64,000 nt of DNA from AP-15 sp035503615 (lineage in GTDB: Bacteria > Pseudomonadota > Alphaproteobacteria > ATCC43930 > CGMCC-115725): assembly GCA_035503615.1 (NCBI GenBank), contig DATJTI010000060.1, forward strand, positions 1 to 64,000, in the 5' to 3' direction. The position numbers and the translations under genes are program-made. The notes below the pieces were generated by a model that worked only from the letters and a program-made list of their open reading frames with translations, was not told the DNA's origin and searched no databases. This document shows, one piece after another, positions 7,607-18,072 of the stretch (the stretch's first letter is position 1; each line of letters begins with the position of its first letter).

Positions 7607-8719
7607 TCAGGCGTCGAAGCCGTAGAGCCGGGCGGCGTTGGCGCGGGTGATCTTGAAGCGATCCTCGGCGCTCGCCTCCTTGAAGTCGCGGGCCACGACT
7701 TCCTGCGAATGCGGCCAGGTCGAGGCTTGGTGCGGGTAGTCCGACGACCACATCAGCCGGTCGACGCCGATGAAGTTGCGGTTGGCGACGCCGACAAAAT
7801 CGTCGATATAGGTGGCCCACATCTGCCGCCGGAAGTATTCGCTCGGCTTCAGCCTGTTGGTAAAGCCGGCGGAGACGCGCTGCCGCTCGAAAGCGCGGTC
7901 CATGCGCTGCAGGTAATAGGGCAGCCAGCCGATATTGTTCTCGGCCGAGACGATCTGCAATTCCGGGAAGCGGTCGAGCACGCCCGAGAAGATCAACACG
8001 CTGAACGATTTCTCGACTTCGTGCGACAGCACCGTCGCGCGCATGTAGCGCTCGCCCCAATTATACTGGCTTTCCATGCCCATGCCGGTGATCGCGTGCA
8101 GGCTGACCGGCATCTTCAGTTCCTGCGCCGCCGCCCAGAACGGATCATAGATGTCCGCGCTGTAGGGCCGGTCCTCGGGTGGCGAACACCAGATCATCGC
8201 GCCCTTCAATCCCATCTTGGCGCAGCGTTCGAGTTCGCGGGCACCGGCTTTCGGGTCATAGAGCGAAATCATCGGCAGCCCGGCCATGTGCTTTCTGTCA
8301 AAACTGACAAACTCGGCGAGCCAGTCATTGTAGACCCGGAAGCAATCGGCCTGCAGTCCCGGATCCTTCAGCCAGAAGATGCGAAAGCCGAGCGTCGTGT
8401 ACAGCACGTCGGCCTCGACCCCGTCGGTCGCATTGTCCTTTTGTCGCTCGGCCGGATCCCAGCCGCCGGGCCGCGCATCGGCATAGGTGGCCTTTGTTAG
8501 AAACTTCTTCAGCTCCTCCGGGCTCTTGCCGGCGCCGAGGCCGATCCCGATCGGGTGCGGCGCAAAACCCTCATAGTAGAAATAGGCACCTTCCTTGCCC
8601 GGCGGGTTGACCATCAGCCGCGGCGCCCGCTCGCGATACTGTCGATCGACCCGCGAACTCCACAGATCGGGCGGCTCGCTGACATGCGAATCCGCCGAGA
8701 TCAGCTTGTATTCCGCCAT
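7607..8719 (-). CDS. Amidohydrolase family 2 (ACMSD-like) metal-dependent hydrolase
   Basis: A 370-residue TIM-barrel amidohydrolase of the ACMSD/2-hydroxyacid decarboxylase-like group. The metal-binding Asp-x-His is at the N terminus (ADSHVSEP, Asp10 and His12). Further expected ligands are in SLHAITG, and the late acidic motif is in MWSSDYPHQAS. The start is the ATG at 8719 preceded by GAGGGAGGGTG; a longer upstream open frame lacks family similarity. The substrate is unknown: related enzymes hydrolyse or decarboxylate aromatic or acyl intermediates. The adjacent HD protein and the nearby LigB dioxygenase suggest a degradation pathway. A second paralogue-like gene lies at 40634-41782. Confidence 0.85.
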   Translation of the reverse strand: MAEYKLISADSHVSEPPDLWSSRVDRQYRERAPRLMVNPPGKEGAYFYYEGFAPHPIGIGLGAGKSPEELKKFLTKATYADARPGGWDPAERQKDNATDGVEADVLYTTLGFRIFWLKDPGLQADCFRVYNDWLAEFVSFDRKHMAGLPMISLYDPKAGARELERCAKMGLKGAMIWCSPPEDRPYSADIYDPFWAAAQELKMPVSLHAITGMGMESQYNWGERYMRATVLSHEVEKSFSVLIFSGVLDRFPELQIVSAENNIGWLPYYLQRMDRAFERQRVSAGFTNRLKPSEYFRRQMWATYIDDFVGVANRNFIGVDRLMWSSDYPHQASTWPHSQEVVARDFKEASAEDRFKITRANAARLYGFDA

Positions 8720-8901
8720 TTTTTCACCCTCCCTCGAAAGCCCGGGCGACGCCGCCGCAGTATGTGCCGTTCCCGGCATTCTCGCTGGGTTTAGGATAGA
8801 CGAAGGGCGGGTCCCGCGTCCAGCGGCCGGGTCTTCGGTCCGCTCCCGTCCGCAAGTTTGGAACCGCACCGGCGACACAGAGGCTGCCGGCGCGGCGGCG
8901 T

Positions 8902-9663
8902 CTAGAGAAATTTGGTCGGGCGGATCAGCGTGCGCCACATATGGGCGACCGGGCTGTTGTCGAAGCCGAGCCCCTCTTTCGGCTGCCGGAAGTTGCGGCC
9001 GATCACGTCGGTGAAGTCTTCGAGGGCGACGACCACATCGGGATCGAACGAATAGATATCGTGCACCGTGATCAGCCGGGCCGTCATGTACCATTTATGA
9101 TTGCGCGCCCGGTTGTATTCATCCTCGATATAGGCATCGGGCTGGTAGTCGGCGCCAAAATTCTTGACGTAGGATTCGGGGTAGGAATAGCCGACCGATT
9201 CATCAGCATAGAAGCGCAATGCCTGATGGGCGCGGATCGCCCAGCTCACCTCGGGATCGACATAGGGCTCGACCAGTTGCGCGCCCCAATAGCCATGATC
9301 GGACCGGATAAAGCCGATGACACCGATGTCGTGCAGCAGACAGGCGAGCACGATCTTCTCGTCCATGCCGGCGCGCACCGCATGCCGCGCGCTCTGCAAC
9401 AGATGGTTGGCCGGGCCGAAGCGGTATTTGAAAAAATCGGCGAGGGTCGGGTTGTCCGGCATCTTGGGCAGGCGTGGATCGTCGCCCATCAGGAATTTCT
9501 TGCCGGGGTGCTGTGCAAGCAGCGCTGCACCATTGGCCGTGCTCATGTCGCCATCGGCAAGATTGAACAGGCGCGATTTGACATAGATCGCCTGGTCGAG
9601 CTCCTGCATCATCTTGTGCTCGAGCGCATCGGCGCGCTCGGCCAAGCTCATCGCATCATTCAT
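8902..9663 (-). CDS. HD-domain protein (putative phosphohydrolase)
   Basis: A soluble 253-residue protein. His94 and the His-Asp pair in LACLLHDIG (residues 111-112) form the HD metal site, and further His residues follow (DHGYW, RAHQALRF). HD proteins hydrolyse phosphate esters or occasionally other bonds; the substrate here cannot be assigned. The ATG at 9663 is chosen because the reading frame upstream is low-complexity and not family-like. The gene is followed after 182 bases by the amidohydrolase on the same strand, so the two may be co-transcribed, and it diverges from the AbrB-like gene. Confidence 0.7.
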   Translation of the reverse strand: MNDAMSLAERADALEHKMMQELDQAIYVKSRLFNLADGDMSTANGAALLAQHPGKKFLMGDDPRLPKMPDNPTLADFFKYRFGPANHLLQSARHAVRAGMDEKIVLACLLHDIGVIGFIRSDHGYWGAQLVEPYVDPEVSWAIRAHQALRFYADESVGYSYPESYVKNFGADYQPDAYIEDEYNRARNHKWYMTARLITVHDIYSFDPDVVVALEDFTDVIGRNFRQPKEGLGFDNSPVAHMWRTLIRPTKFL

Positions 9664-9826
9664 TTGGTAGTCCTTTTGCAAAGAGGTGCATCGTCGCGCG
9701 CACGCTAGCAAAGCGCCAACGCCGGCTCCAGCCCCTATTCCCGTCTGACGCGGGTCCGCCGCTGCTCTCATCGCGCTTGGCGATGCCATTGGCGTAGTCA
9801 TGTGTTCCTGCCGTATGAGGTATGAC

Positions 9827-10072
9827 ATGGCCGATGCGATGCGGAAGGCGCGGCTCCGGGTCAAGGCTCAAATGGTGCTGCCGAAAGCCGTGCGCGAGGT
9901 GCTGAATCCGAAGCCCGGCGACGAGTTCGCCTTTGTCATCCGCGACCGCGAAATCCGCGTGGTGCGCGCGCCAGCGTGGGAGAGCCGTTTCGGGCTGCTC
10001 AACGATGGAGCTTGCCGAGAACTGTCCGGTTTCCGGCGCTCATGCTCGACAAGGCTGCCGGCAGCCGATTAG
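9827..10072 (+). CDS. AbrB/MazE-type swapped-hairpin DNA-binding protein
   Basis: About 81 residues from the ATG at 9827 (another in-frame ATG lies nine codons upstream). LRVKAQMVLPKAVREVLNPK followed by PGDEFAFVI is the SpoVT/AbrB fold signature seen in antitoxins such as MazE and VapB, which bind their own promoters. No PIN, MazF or other toxin gene follows; the next gene, 41 bases downstream, belongs to the racemase family. It may therefore be a solitary regulator, possibly of that gene, or an orphan antitoxin. The C-terminal 25 residues are not recognised. Confidence 0.65.
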   Translation: MADAMRKARLRVKAQMVLPKAVREVLNPKPGDEFAFVIRDREIRVVRAPAWESRFGLLNDGACRELSGFRRSCSTRLPAAD

Positions 10073-10113
10073 CATTCGCCCATGTCTCCCGCCAGTTCGA
10101 AAGGTCCCGCGCC

Positions 10114-10824
10114 ATGACCCGCCACTTCGGTGTTCTGATTCCCTCGACCAACACCACGGTCGAGATCGAATGCCGGCTATTGCCGATGGAATACCAGGCG
10201 CATGTCGGACGGCTGATGACGAGCCGGCCGGGCGAGCCGTTCTCGTCGCCGCGCGACGACGATCTCGATTACCAGTCGCGGCTCATTGGCACCGCCAAGG
10301 TCGAGCTGGTGATCCTGGCGCAGACCTCGGCGAGCGTGTTCGTCGAGGATTATGACGAGGACGTGACCCGGCGGATGAGTGCCGGCGCCGGCGTGCCGGC
10401 GATCACCTCGGCGCAGGCGGTGGGCCGTGCGGTCAGGGCGCTGGGGGTACGGCGGATCGGCCTCGTCTCGCCTTATTCGGAAACCGTCAATCGGCGCGCC
10501 GCCGATCTGTTCGCTCGCAAGCACGGGCTCGAAACGGTCGCGTTCGAAGGTTTTGGCGCGACCGATTCCTATGCGATCGGCGCACTCGGCCCGGAGAATG
10601 CGCGCGATGCGTTCCGGCGCATCGACCGGCCCGAGATCGAGGTCTTTGTCGTCCCTGGCGGCAATTTTCCGACCATGGCTTCGATCGCCGAATGGGAACG
10701 CGAATTCAACAAGCCGGTGGTAACGACCAACCAAGCCTCGTTCTGGGCGATGCTGGTCATGCTCAAGACCGGCGACAAGGTGCCGGGCTACGGCCGCCTC
10801 TTGGCCGAGGTGCCAGCAGGATAG
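10114..10824 (+). CDS. Asp/Glu racemase / maleate isomerase-family protein, cysteine-less
   Basis: A 236-residue protein of the arylmalonate decarboxylase/maleate cis-trans isomerase family. The opening FGVLIPSTNTTVEIE matches the family, as do the duplicated alpha/beta halves. Family enzymes use one or two catalytic cysteines in motifs like ACTSGS and SCTN. Here the corresponding positions read LAQTSASV and VPGGNFPT, so both cysteines are absent, which argues against classical racemase or isomerase chemistry. The start at 10114 follows weak ribosome-binding sequence but matches the family N terminus. It is convergent with the LigB-like gene. Confidence 0.75.
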   Translation: MTRHFGVLIPSTNTTVEIECRLLPMEYQAHVGRLMTSRPGEPFSSPRDDDLDYQSRLIGTAKVELVILAQTSASVFVEDYDEDVTRRMSAGAGVPAITSAQAVGRAVRALGVRRIGLVSPYSETVNRRAADLFARKHGLETVAFEGFGATDSYAIGALGPENARDAFRRIDRPEIEVFVVPGGNFPTMASIAEWEREFNKPVVTTNQASFWAMLVMLKTGDKVPGYGRLLAEVPAG

Positions 10825-10863
10825 GCCCCGGGCCCCGCCTTTCCCCTCAATCGGGGCAGCCGG

Positions 10864-11916
10864 CTACGGCTGGTAATAGGCGAAGACGACCGGCGAGACG
10901 AACGCCCAGGTCTCGATAAAGGTCGCGCGGTCGGGCTTGCGGCCGAGCTCTTCCATCGCACCCAAGAGGCAGAACCAGTTCAAGACCTCATGCTGGCCGC
11001 TATCCTCGATCTGGTCGGTGGTGTAGCCGTGCCAGGTCGCGTAATCGCCCTTCTCCAGTGCGTCATAGAGATGCCGGTCGGCCGGCACGTCGGGCCAGAG
11101 CTGCCAGTTCTTTTCGGTCAGGAACGAATGCGACCAGCTCGACGACGCGACGATCGCGGTGCGCCACGGGCTGCGCGCCATGACCCGTGCGACGGCGGCG
11201 CCCATTGCCATGCAGCGCGCCGGATTCGGCGAAGGCGGGTCGAGGTCGCGGATCTGGCCGCGCATCGCCAACGGCAGGCGCAGCCCGCGCGCGGCGTTGA
11301 CCCGGCGGCCATAGCAATTGACCGAGATCGGCAGCAGCGGATAGTCGAACCCGGTGCGCGCGTCATCGAGCAACAGGATCGTGTTTTCGAAGGCATGGCC
11401 GAGCGGATGATGCAGCGGCTTGTAGGCATAGGCCATGTCGATGCCGGCCTCGATCAGACCGCCGGCAAGGTGTTTGCCGGCCTCGCGATGGCCGCGCAGC
11501 CGGAACGTCGTATCCGCCGGCTCGCCCCACGGATTATCCGGTGTGCGGCGGTGCTTCCAGGGCTGGATGTTGCGGTCCTCATAGGCGAGCACGGCAAAAG
11601 GCGGGACGACATCCTCCTTGAAGTTCTCGTACTGGTCGTCGCCGAACATGACGACGACATCGGGCCGGAACATATCGAGTGCCTCGCGCGCCTCGGCGAA
11701 ATGCCGGCGGTAGACCTCGCGCGCCCGTCCGGCCGCTGCAGTGCCCCAGTCATTGCCAAGCTCTTCGCGCAGCGGTGCTGGCCAGTTTGCCGGGTCCTTG
11801 GCCGAAGCCGGCATATCAGGATCGTCGAGGGCGGTCCGCATCATGAACGTCCAGTCCTCGTCGCGGCGCAGCATCAGCGGCCGATGGGTGCAGCCGAGGC
11901 CCAGGATTTCGCCCAT
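10864..11916 (-). CDS. Class III extradiol ring-cleavage dioxygenase (LigB family)
   Basis: A 350-residue protein of the LigB catalytic-subunit family, which uses Fe(II) to open catecholic or related rings. The N-terminal CTHRPLM supplies a likely iron-binding His (His11). FRPDVVVMFGDDQYENF and the pair in LHHPLGHAF provide further active-site features, and SSSWSHSF is the late conserved His segment. The start is the ATG at 11916 preceded by GGGAGGAAAAA. A separate small LigA-like alpha subunit is not seen, so it is either a single-chain enzyme or partners with something elsewhere. Neighbours suggest aromatic catabolism. Confidence 0.8.
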   Translation of the reverse strand: MGEILGLGCTHRPLMLRRDEDWTFMMRTALDDPDMPASAKDPANWPAPLREELGNDWGTAAAGRAREVYRRHFAEAREALDMFRPDVVVMFGDDQYENFKEDVVPPFAVLAYEDRNIQPWKHRRTPDNPWGEPADTTFRLRGHREAGKHLAGGLIEAGIDMAYAYKPLHHPLGHAFENTILLLDDARTGFDYPLLPISVNCYGRRVNAARGLRLPLAMRGQIRDLDPPSPNPARCMAMGAAVARVMARSPWRTAIVASSSWSHSFLTEKNWQLWPDVPADRHLYDALEKGDYATWHGYTTDQIEDSGQHEVLNWFCLLGAMEELGRKPDRATFIETWAFVSPVVFAYYQP

Positions 11917-11987
11917 TTTTTCCTCCCTGTGACAGACCCCTTCCCGGTGACGGTCTCCCCGACGGTTCGCGGCTCGGTCGCTCGGCT

Positions 11988-13301
<1,314 letters not shown>

Positions 13302-13410
13302 CGATGCACCTCTCATCGCCATGCCCGCGGGTCAATCCCGGCTTCGCGCAGAAAATAGACGCACCGGGGCCGCTTGGCAAACCGTTCGCAGGTGCGAGAT
13401 GGGATTGCGG

Positions 13411-14814
13411 TCAAACCCCGTGCGCGGCGTCGGCGATGCGGCCCAAGGTCTCGTCGCGGCCGAGAAAGCCCATCACCTCGAAAATTCCCGGGGATGCGGT
13501 CGAGCCGGTCAACGCCGCGCGCAGCGGCTGGGCGACGGCGCCGAGCTTGACGTTGTTCCGATCGGCGAAATCGCGCACACATCCTTCGAGTGCGTCCGGC
13601 CGCCATTCGCTACGGCGCAGCGCCGGGTCGAGCCCGGCCAGCAGGCTCCGAGCCTCGGGCGTCAATAATTTGGCCGCTGTTGCATCCGCAACGATCGGGC
13701 GCTCGGCAACCAGGAAGCGGGCGTTGGCAGCGAGTTCGGCGAGCGTTTTCGGACGCAGTTTCAATGCGGGCATCGCGCGCCGCAGGCGGTCGCGCCGGGT
13801 ATCGCTCAGCTTCTGGCCGCTCGTCTGCTCCAGCCGCTCAGCGACCAGGCCGACGAGACGGGCGTCGTCCGCCGCGCGGATATAGTGCCCGTTCAGATTG
13901 TCGAGCTTGGCGAAATCGAAGCGGGCGGGGGCGCGGCCGACCGCATCGAGGTCGAACCAGGCGATCGCGTCCGCGGTCGAGATGATCTCGTCATCGCCAT
14001 GGCTCCAGCCGAGACGCAAGAGATAGTTGCGCAACGTTTCCGGCAGATAGCCCATCTCACGATAGGCCTCGACCCCGAGGGCGCCGTGGCGCTTTGACAG
14101 TTTGGCGCCGTCGGGGCCGTGGATCAGCGGCAGATGGGCGAATTCCGGCACCGGCCAATCGAGCGCCTGGTAGAGCTGTGCCTGGATAAAGGCATTGTTC
14201 AGATGCTCGTCGCCACGGATCACATGGGTGATGCCCATGTCGTGATCGTCGACGACGACGGAGAGATTGTAGGTTGGCGTGCCGTCGCCGCGCAGAATGA
14301 TCCGGTCGTCGAGTTCGGCATTGGCGACCGTGACCTCGCCCTGGACGCGGTCGCGGATTGTTGTTGCCCCCTGTTGCGGCGCCTTGAACCGGATCACCGG
14401 AGCGACACCGGCGGGTGCCGTGGCCGGGTCGCGGTCGCGCCAGGTGCCGTCATAGCGCACCGAGCGCTTCTCGGCGCGCGCCTGCTCGCGCATCGCTTCG
14501 AGCTCGGCGGGCGTGCAGAAGCAGTAATAGGCGCGGCCGGCCGACAGCAATTGGCGCGCGATCTCGGCATGGCGCGTGGCGCGCTCGAATTGATGGACGA
14601 TCTCGCCATCCCATTCGAGGCCGAGCCAGGCGAGACCGTCGATGATCGCCGCCACCGCCTCGGGCGTCGAGCGCACCCGATCGGTGTCCTCGATGCGCAG
14701 CCGGAACCGGCCGCCGTGATGGCGGGCGAAGAGCCAGTTGAACAAGGCCGTGCGCGCCCCGCCAATATGCAAGAACCCGGTCGGCGACGGCGCGAAGCGG
14801 ACGGTGGGGATCAT
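13411..14814 (-). CDS. gltX: Glutamyl-tRNA synthetase
   Basis: A class I aminoacyl-tRNA synthetase of 467 residues. The HIGH-equivalent is in FAPSPTGFLHIGGAR (residues 6-20), the KMSKS-equivalent is KLSKRHG, and IEDTDR follows the expected spacing. The C-terminal third is the anticodon-binding helical domain. In alphaproteobacteria the enzyme may be discriminating or may also charge tRNA-Gln for amidotransferase correction; the sequence does not decide. The start at 14814 (ATG ATC CCC) matches the family start MxPTVRFAPSPTG. It is probably transcribed together with gltA downstream. Confidence 0.96.
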   Translation of the reverse strand: MIPTVRFAPSPTGFLHIGGARTALFNWLFARHHGGRFRLRIEDTDRVRSTPEAVAAIIDGLAWLGLEWDGEIVHQFERATRHAEIARQLLSAGRAYYCFCTPAELEAMREQARAEKRSVRYDGTWRDRDPATAPAGVAPVIRFKAPQQGATTIRDRVQGEVTVANAELDDRIILRGDGTPTYNLSVVVDDHDMGITHVIRGDEHLNNAFIQAQLYQALDWPVPEFAHLPLIHGPDGAKLSKRHGALGVEAYREMGYLPETLRNYLLRLGWSHGDDEIISTADAIAWFDLDAVGRAPARFDFAKLDNLNGHYIRAADDARLVGLVAERLEQTSGQKLSDTRRDRLRRAMPALKLRPKTLAELAANARFLVAERPIVADATAAKLLTPEARSLLAGLDPALRRSEWRPDALEGCVRDFADRNNVKLGAVAQPLRAALTGSTASPGIFEVMGFLGRDETLGRIADAAHGV

Positions 14815-14906
14815 CCCCAAAGGATGGGCGATGCACGATCCGATGGCAACGCGGGAAATCGCGGCGCGGGCGGCGTGCAGATCGGGTAGCGGCGGAACCC
14901 CGCCGC

Positions 14907-16538
14907 TCAGCCGGCGATCGGCGGCGGCCCGCAGAACAATTCGCGCAGCTTTGTCTTCATGATCTTGCCGGTCGCGGTGTGAGGCATTTCGTCGATATAG
15001 GCAACCCTGTCGGGCAGCATCCATTTCGGGAATTGCCGGGCGAGCAGCGCGATCAGGGCGTCGGGCTCGGGCCGGCAGCCGGGCCGCGGCATCACGATCA
15101 GCAACGGCCGCTCGCCCCAGCGCGCATCGGGCACGGCGATGACCGCGGCCTCGGCGACCTCCGCATGCGCGACCGCGGCGTTTTCGAGATCGATCGAGCT
15201 GATCCATTCACCGCCTGATTTGATCACGTCCTTTCTGCGGTCGGTGATCTGCATGTAGCCATCGGCATCGATCACCGCCATGTCGCCGGTGTGGAACCAG
15301 CCATCGGGCTCGACCGCGTCGGCGGTCGCCGGCGCGTCGGCAAAATAGCCGCGCACGATCCATGGTCCGCGTACCAAAAGTTCGCCCATCGAGGCGCCGT
15401 CATGCGGCTGGATGCGCCCGTTGTCGTCGACGAGCTTCATCTCGACCCCGTAAACGGGCCTTCCCTGCCTGGCCCGGATCGCGTTCTGCGCGGCCGGATC
15501 GAGCGCCGTGTGCTTGGCCTTCAGCGTCGCGGTCGTGCCGAGCGGGCTCATCTCGGTCATGCCCCAGCCCTGGCGCACATCAATACCGTGGCGCCGGAAT
15601 GCCTCGATCATCGCGGGCGGCACCGCCGAACCGCCGGACAAGACCCGTCGCAAACTGGTGCAGCGTGCGCCCGATGCCGTTAGGTAGGCCTCGAAGCCGA
15701 GCCACACGGTCGGCACGCCGAGCGCATAGGTCACCCCTTCGATCTCGAACAGCCGATAGAGGCTCTCGCCATCGACCCGCGGACCGGGCAGCACCAGCTT
15801 CGCCCCGTTCATCGGCGCGGCATAGGGGATGCCCCAGCCGCAGGCGTGGAACAAGGGCACCACCGGGCAGACCACGTCGCCGGCGGAGACCGAGATCGCA
15901 TCCGGCAGCGAGATCGCCAGCGCATGCAGTACCGTCGAGCGGTGGCTGTAGAGGGCGCCCTTCGGATTGCCGGTCGTGCCCGAGGTGTAGCAGAGTGCGG
16001 CAGCGGTGCGCTCGTCGAATTCGGGCCAGACAAATGCGTCGGGTTCGGCCGCGACCAGTTCTTCATAGCACGGCAAAACCGGCAGGCCGGTCGCGAGAAC
16101 AGCCTCGGGGCCGGTCATCGGCACGATCCGGCAATCGCCCGGCAGGTGCGGTGCCAGCCGCTCGACCAGCGGCAGAAAACTCGTGTCGACAAACAGCAGG
16201 CGGTCGGCGGCGTGATTGATGATGTAAACGATCTGATCATCGAACAGCCGCGGGTTGATCGTGTGGCAGACCGCACCGATGCCCGAGATCGCGTAATAAA
16301 GTTCGAAATGGCGAAACGTGTTCCAGGCGAGGGTGGCGACGCGGTCGCCGGGCTTGATCCCGAGCCGCAACAGGGCACTGGCGAGCCTTCCGGCGCGCCG
16401 CTCGGCCTCGCGATAGGTATAACGGTGGAGCGGGCCCTCGACCAGGCGCGAGACGATTTCGGCATCGCCGTGATAGGTCGCGGCATGGGTGATGATCGAC
16501 GAGATCAGCAGCGGCCGCTCCGACATCAGTCCCAGCAT
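14907..16538 (-). CDS. AMP-forming acyl-CoA synthetase (fatty-acid/aryl-CoA ligase)
   Basis: A 543-residue ANL-superfamily adenylating enzyme making an acyl-AMP and then an acyl-CoA. The P-loop-like signature YTSGTTGNPKGA, the A5 motif QGWGMTEMSP, the A7 motif WFHTGDMA and the A8 hinge DRRKDVIKSGGEWIS are all present. The catalytic A10 lysine is in PHTATGKIMK. The closest family sense is medium/long-chain fatty-acyl or methylmalonate-type ligases; the acyl substrate is unresolved. The ATG at 16538 is preceded by GGGAGGAAGC. The gene is divergent from serS across a repeat-rich intergenic region. Confidence 0.9.
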   Translation of the reverse strand: MLGLMSERPLLISSIITHAATYHGDAEIVSRLVEGPLHRYTYREAERRAGRLASALLRLGIKPGDRVATLAWNTFRHFELYYAISGIGAVCHTINPRLFDDQIVYIINHAADRLLFVDTSFLPLVERLAPHLPGDCRIVPMTGPEAVLATGLPVLPCYEELVAAEPDAFVWPEFDERTAAALCYTSGTTGNPKGALYSHRSTVLHALAISLPDAISVSAGDVVCPVVPLFHACGWGIPYAAPMNGAKLVLPGPRVDGESLYRLFEIEGVTYALGVPTVWLGFEAYLTASGARCTSLRRVLSGGSAVPPAMIEAFRRHGIDVRQGWGMTEMSPLGTTATLKAKHTALDPAAQNAIRARQGRPVYGVEMKLVDDNGRIQPHDGASMGELLVRGPWIVRGYFADAPATADAVEPDGWFHTGDMAVIDADGYMQITDRRKDVIKSGGEWISSIDLENAAVAHAEVAEAAVIAVPDARWGERPLLIVMPRPGCRPEPDALIALLARQFPKWMLPDRVAYIDEMPHTATGKIMKTKLRELFCGPPPIAG

Positions 16539-16607
16539 CGCTTCCTCCCGGACCTTGCGCGGCGATTCGTCGTTGACGAATTTGGTATGGCAAATCCGGC
16601 TCACCGT

Positions 16608-16667
16608 AAACGGCCGGGTTGCTGCGCGACCATCTCGAAACGGCCGGGTCGCTGCGCGACCATCTCG
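16608..16667. repeat. 30-bp tandem duplication
   Basis: Two consecutive 30-base units (16608-16637 and 16638-16667) differ at one base; the shared core is cggccgggt, then gctgcgcgaccatctcg. The pair lies in the divergent region between the acyl-CoA synthetase and serS. Confidence 0.9.
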
Positions 16668-16720
16668 CGCCGACGATTTCAGCGCGTCGAACCGAGTGCC
16701 GATGGACGCGCCGGCCGCCT

Positions 16721-16762
16721 CTCTCTATATCGGCATATCGGCTCTCTATATCGGCATATCGG
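16721..16762. repeat. Perfect 21-bp tandem duplication upstream of serS
   Basis: Two identical consecutive 21-base units (16721-16741 and 16742-16762) contain ctctctatatcggcatatcg. They end 29 bases before the serS start, within the likely promoter or leader. Each unit contains an AT-rich core, tatatcggcata, unlike the surrounding GC-rich DNA. Confidence 0.9.
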
Positions 16763-16791
16763 CGCTGTTCCGTTTGTGTTTTAGTCCGGCC

Positions 16792-18069
16792 ATGCACGAC
16801 ATCAGATGGATCCGCGATCACCCGGCGGATTTCGATCGCGGGCTCGCCCGCCGCGGCTTGCCGCCGCGCGCCGAGGCGGTGTTGGCGCTCGATCAGGCGT
16901 GGCGCGGCGCCGAAACCCGCGCTCAGGAGATGCAGGCCCGGCGCAACCGCATCTCGCGCGATATCGGGGCCGCCAAGCGGCGCGGCGAGGACACGGCATC
17001 TCTGTTGCGGCAGGCTGCCGAAGACCGGGACGCCGAGACCGCCGCTGGAGGCGAAGCCGCGCGGCTGCGCGACGAAATCGATGAAATGCTCGCGGGGCTG
17101 CCGAACCTGCCGGCTGAAGAGGTGCCGGATGGTGCCGATGAGACCGCAAATCTGCTGGTCCGGTCCCATGGCGAGCCGCCGCGCTTCGATTTCGAGGCGC
17201 GTTCGCACGAGGCGGTCGGCGAGCGTCTCGGCATGATGGATTTTGCCCGCGCCGGCCGCATGGCCGGCTCGCGGTTTGTCGTGCTGCGGCGCGATCTGGC
17301 GCGGTTGGAGCGCGCGCTCGCGCAGTTCATGCTCGACCTGCACACCCGGGAATTCGGCTACGAGGAAATCTCGCCGCCGGTGCTGGTGCGCGACGAGGCG
17401 ATGTTCGGCACCGGGCAGTTGCCGAAATTCGCCGAGGATTCGTTCCGCACCACCGAGGGGTTGTGGCTGATTCCGACCGCCGAGGTGCCGCTGACCAACC
17501 TCGTCGTCGACGAAATTCGCGATGAGCGCGAATTGCCGCTGCGCTTTACCGCATGGACACCCTCCTTTCGCTCGGAGGCGGGGGCGGCCGGCAAGGACAC
17601 CCGCGGCATGATCCGCCAGCACCAGTTCTATAAGGTCGAGCTGGTCTCGGTGACGACCCCCGAGCAATCGGCGGCTGAGCACGAGCGCATGACCGCCTGC
17701 GCCGAGGAAGTGTTGAAGCGCCTCGGCCTCGCCTATCGGGTCGTGCTGCTGTCATCGGGCGACATGGGTTTTGCCGCGCAAAAGACCTATGACCTCGAAG
17801 TGTGGCTGCCGGGACAGGGCGCCTATCGCGAAATTTCGAGCTGTTCCAATTGCGGCGTGTTCCAGGCGCTGCGGATGAAGGCACGCTATCGTCCGGCCGA
17901 GGGCCGGGGGACGCGGCCGGTGCATACCTTGAACGGCTCGGGGCTGGCGGTCGGCCGCACCTTGATCGCAATCCTCGAGAACTTTCAGCGCGCCGACGGC
18001 TCGGTGGTGATCCCGCCGGCGTTGCGCCTGTATATGGGGGGACAGGACCTGATCGAGCGGCCCGATTGA
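16792..18069 (+). CDS. serS: Seryl-tRNA synthetase
   Basis: A class II synthetase of 425 residues that charges tRNA-Ser and, in organisms that use it, tRNA-Sec before conversion to Sec-tRNA. The N-terminal about 110 residues form the coiled-coil tRNA-binding arm (DQAWRGAETRAQEMQARRN). Motif 2 is in FRSEAGAAGKDTRG, and motif 3 is GSGLAVGRTLIAILEN. The start at 16792 gives the usual MHDIRWIRDHPADF opening; the longer open frame upstream runs through the tandem repeats and is rejected. pcm follows after three bases. The presence of selC in the window makes the second role relevant. Confidence 0.97.
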   Translation: MHDIRWIRDHPADFDRGLARRGLPPRAEAVLALDQAWRGAETRAQEMQARRNRISRDIGAAKRRGEDTASLLRQAAEDRDAETAAGGEAARLRDEIDEMLAGLPNLPAEEVPDGADETANLLVRSHGEPPRFDFEARSHEAVGERLGMMDFARAGRMAGSRFVVLRRDLARLERALAQFMLDLHTREFGYEEISPPVLVRDEAMFGTGQLPKFAEDSFRTTEGLWLIPTAEVPLTNLVVDEIRDERELPLRFTAWTPSFRSEAGAAGKDTRGMIRQHQFYKVELVSVTTPEQSAAEHERMTACAEEVLKRLGLAYRVVLLSSGDMGFAAQKTYDLEVWLPGQGAYREISSCSNCGVFQALRMKARYRPAEGRGTRPVHTLNGSGLAVGRTLIAILENFQRADGSVVIPPALRLYMGGQDLIERPD

Positions 18070-18072
18070 GCC

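Noticed and set aside
9827..10072. Complete toxin-antitoxin locus at the AbrB-like gene
   Set aside because: Neither neighbour encodes a PIN, MazF, RelE or similar toxin; only the AbrB-like protein is supported.
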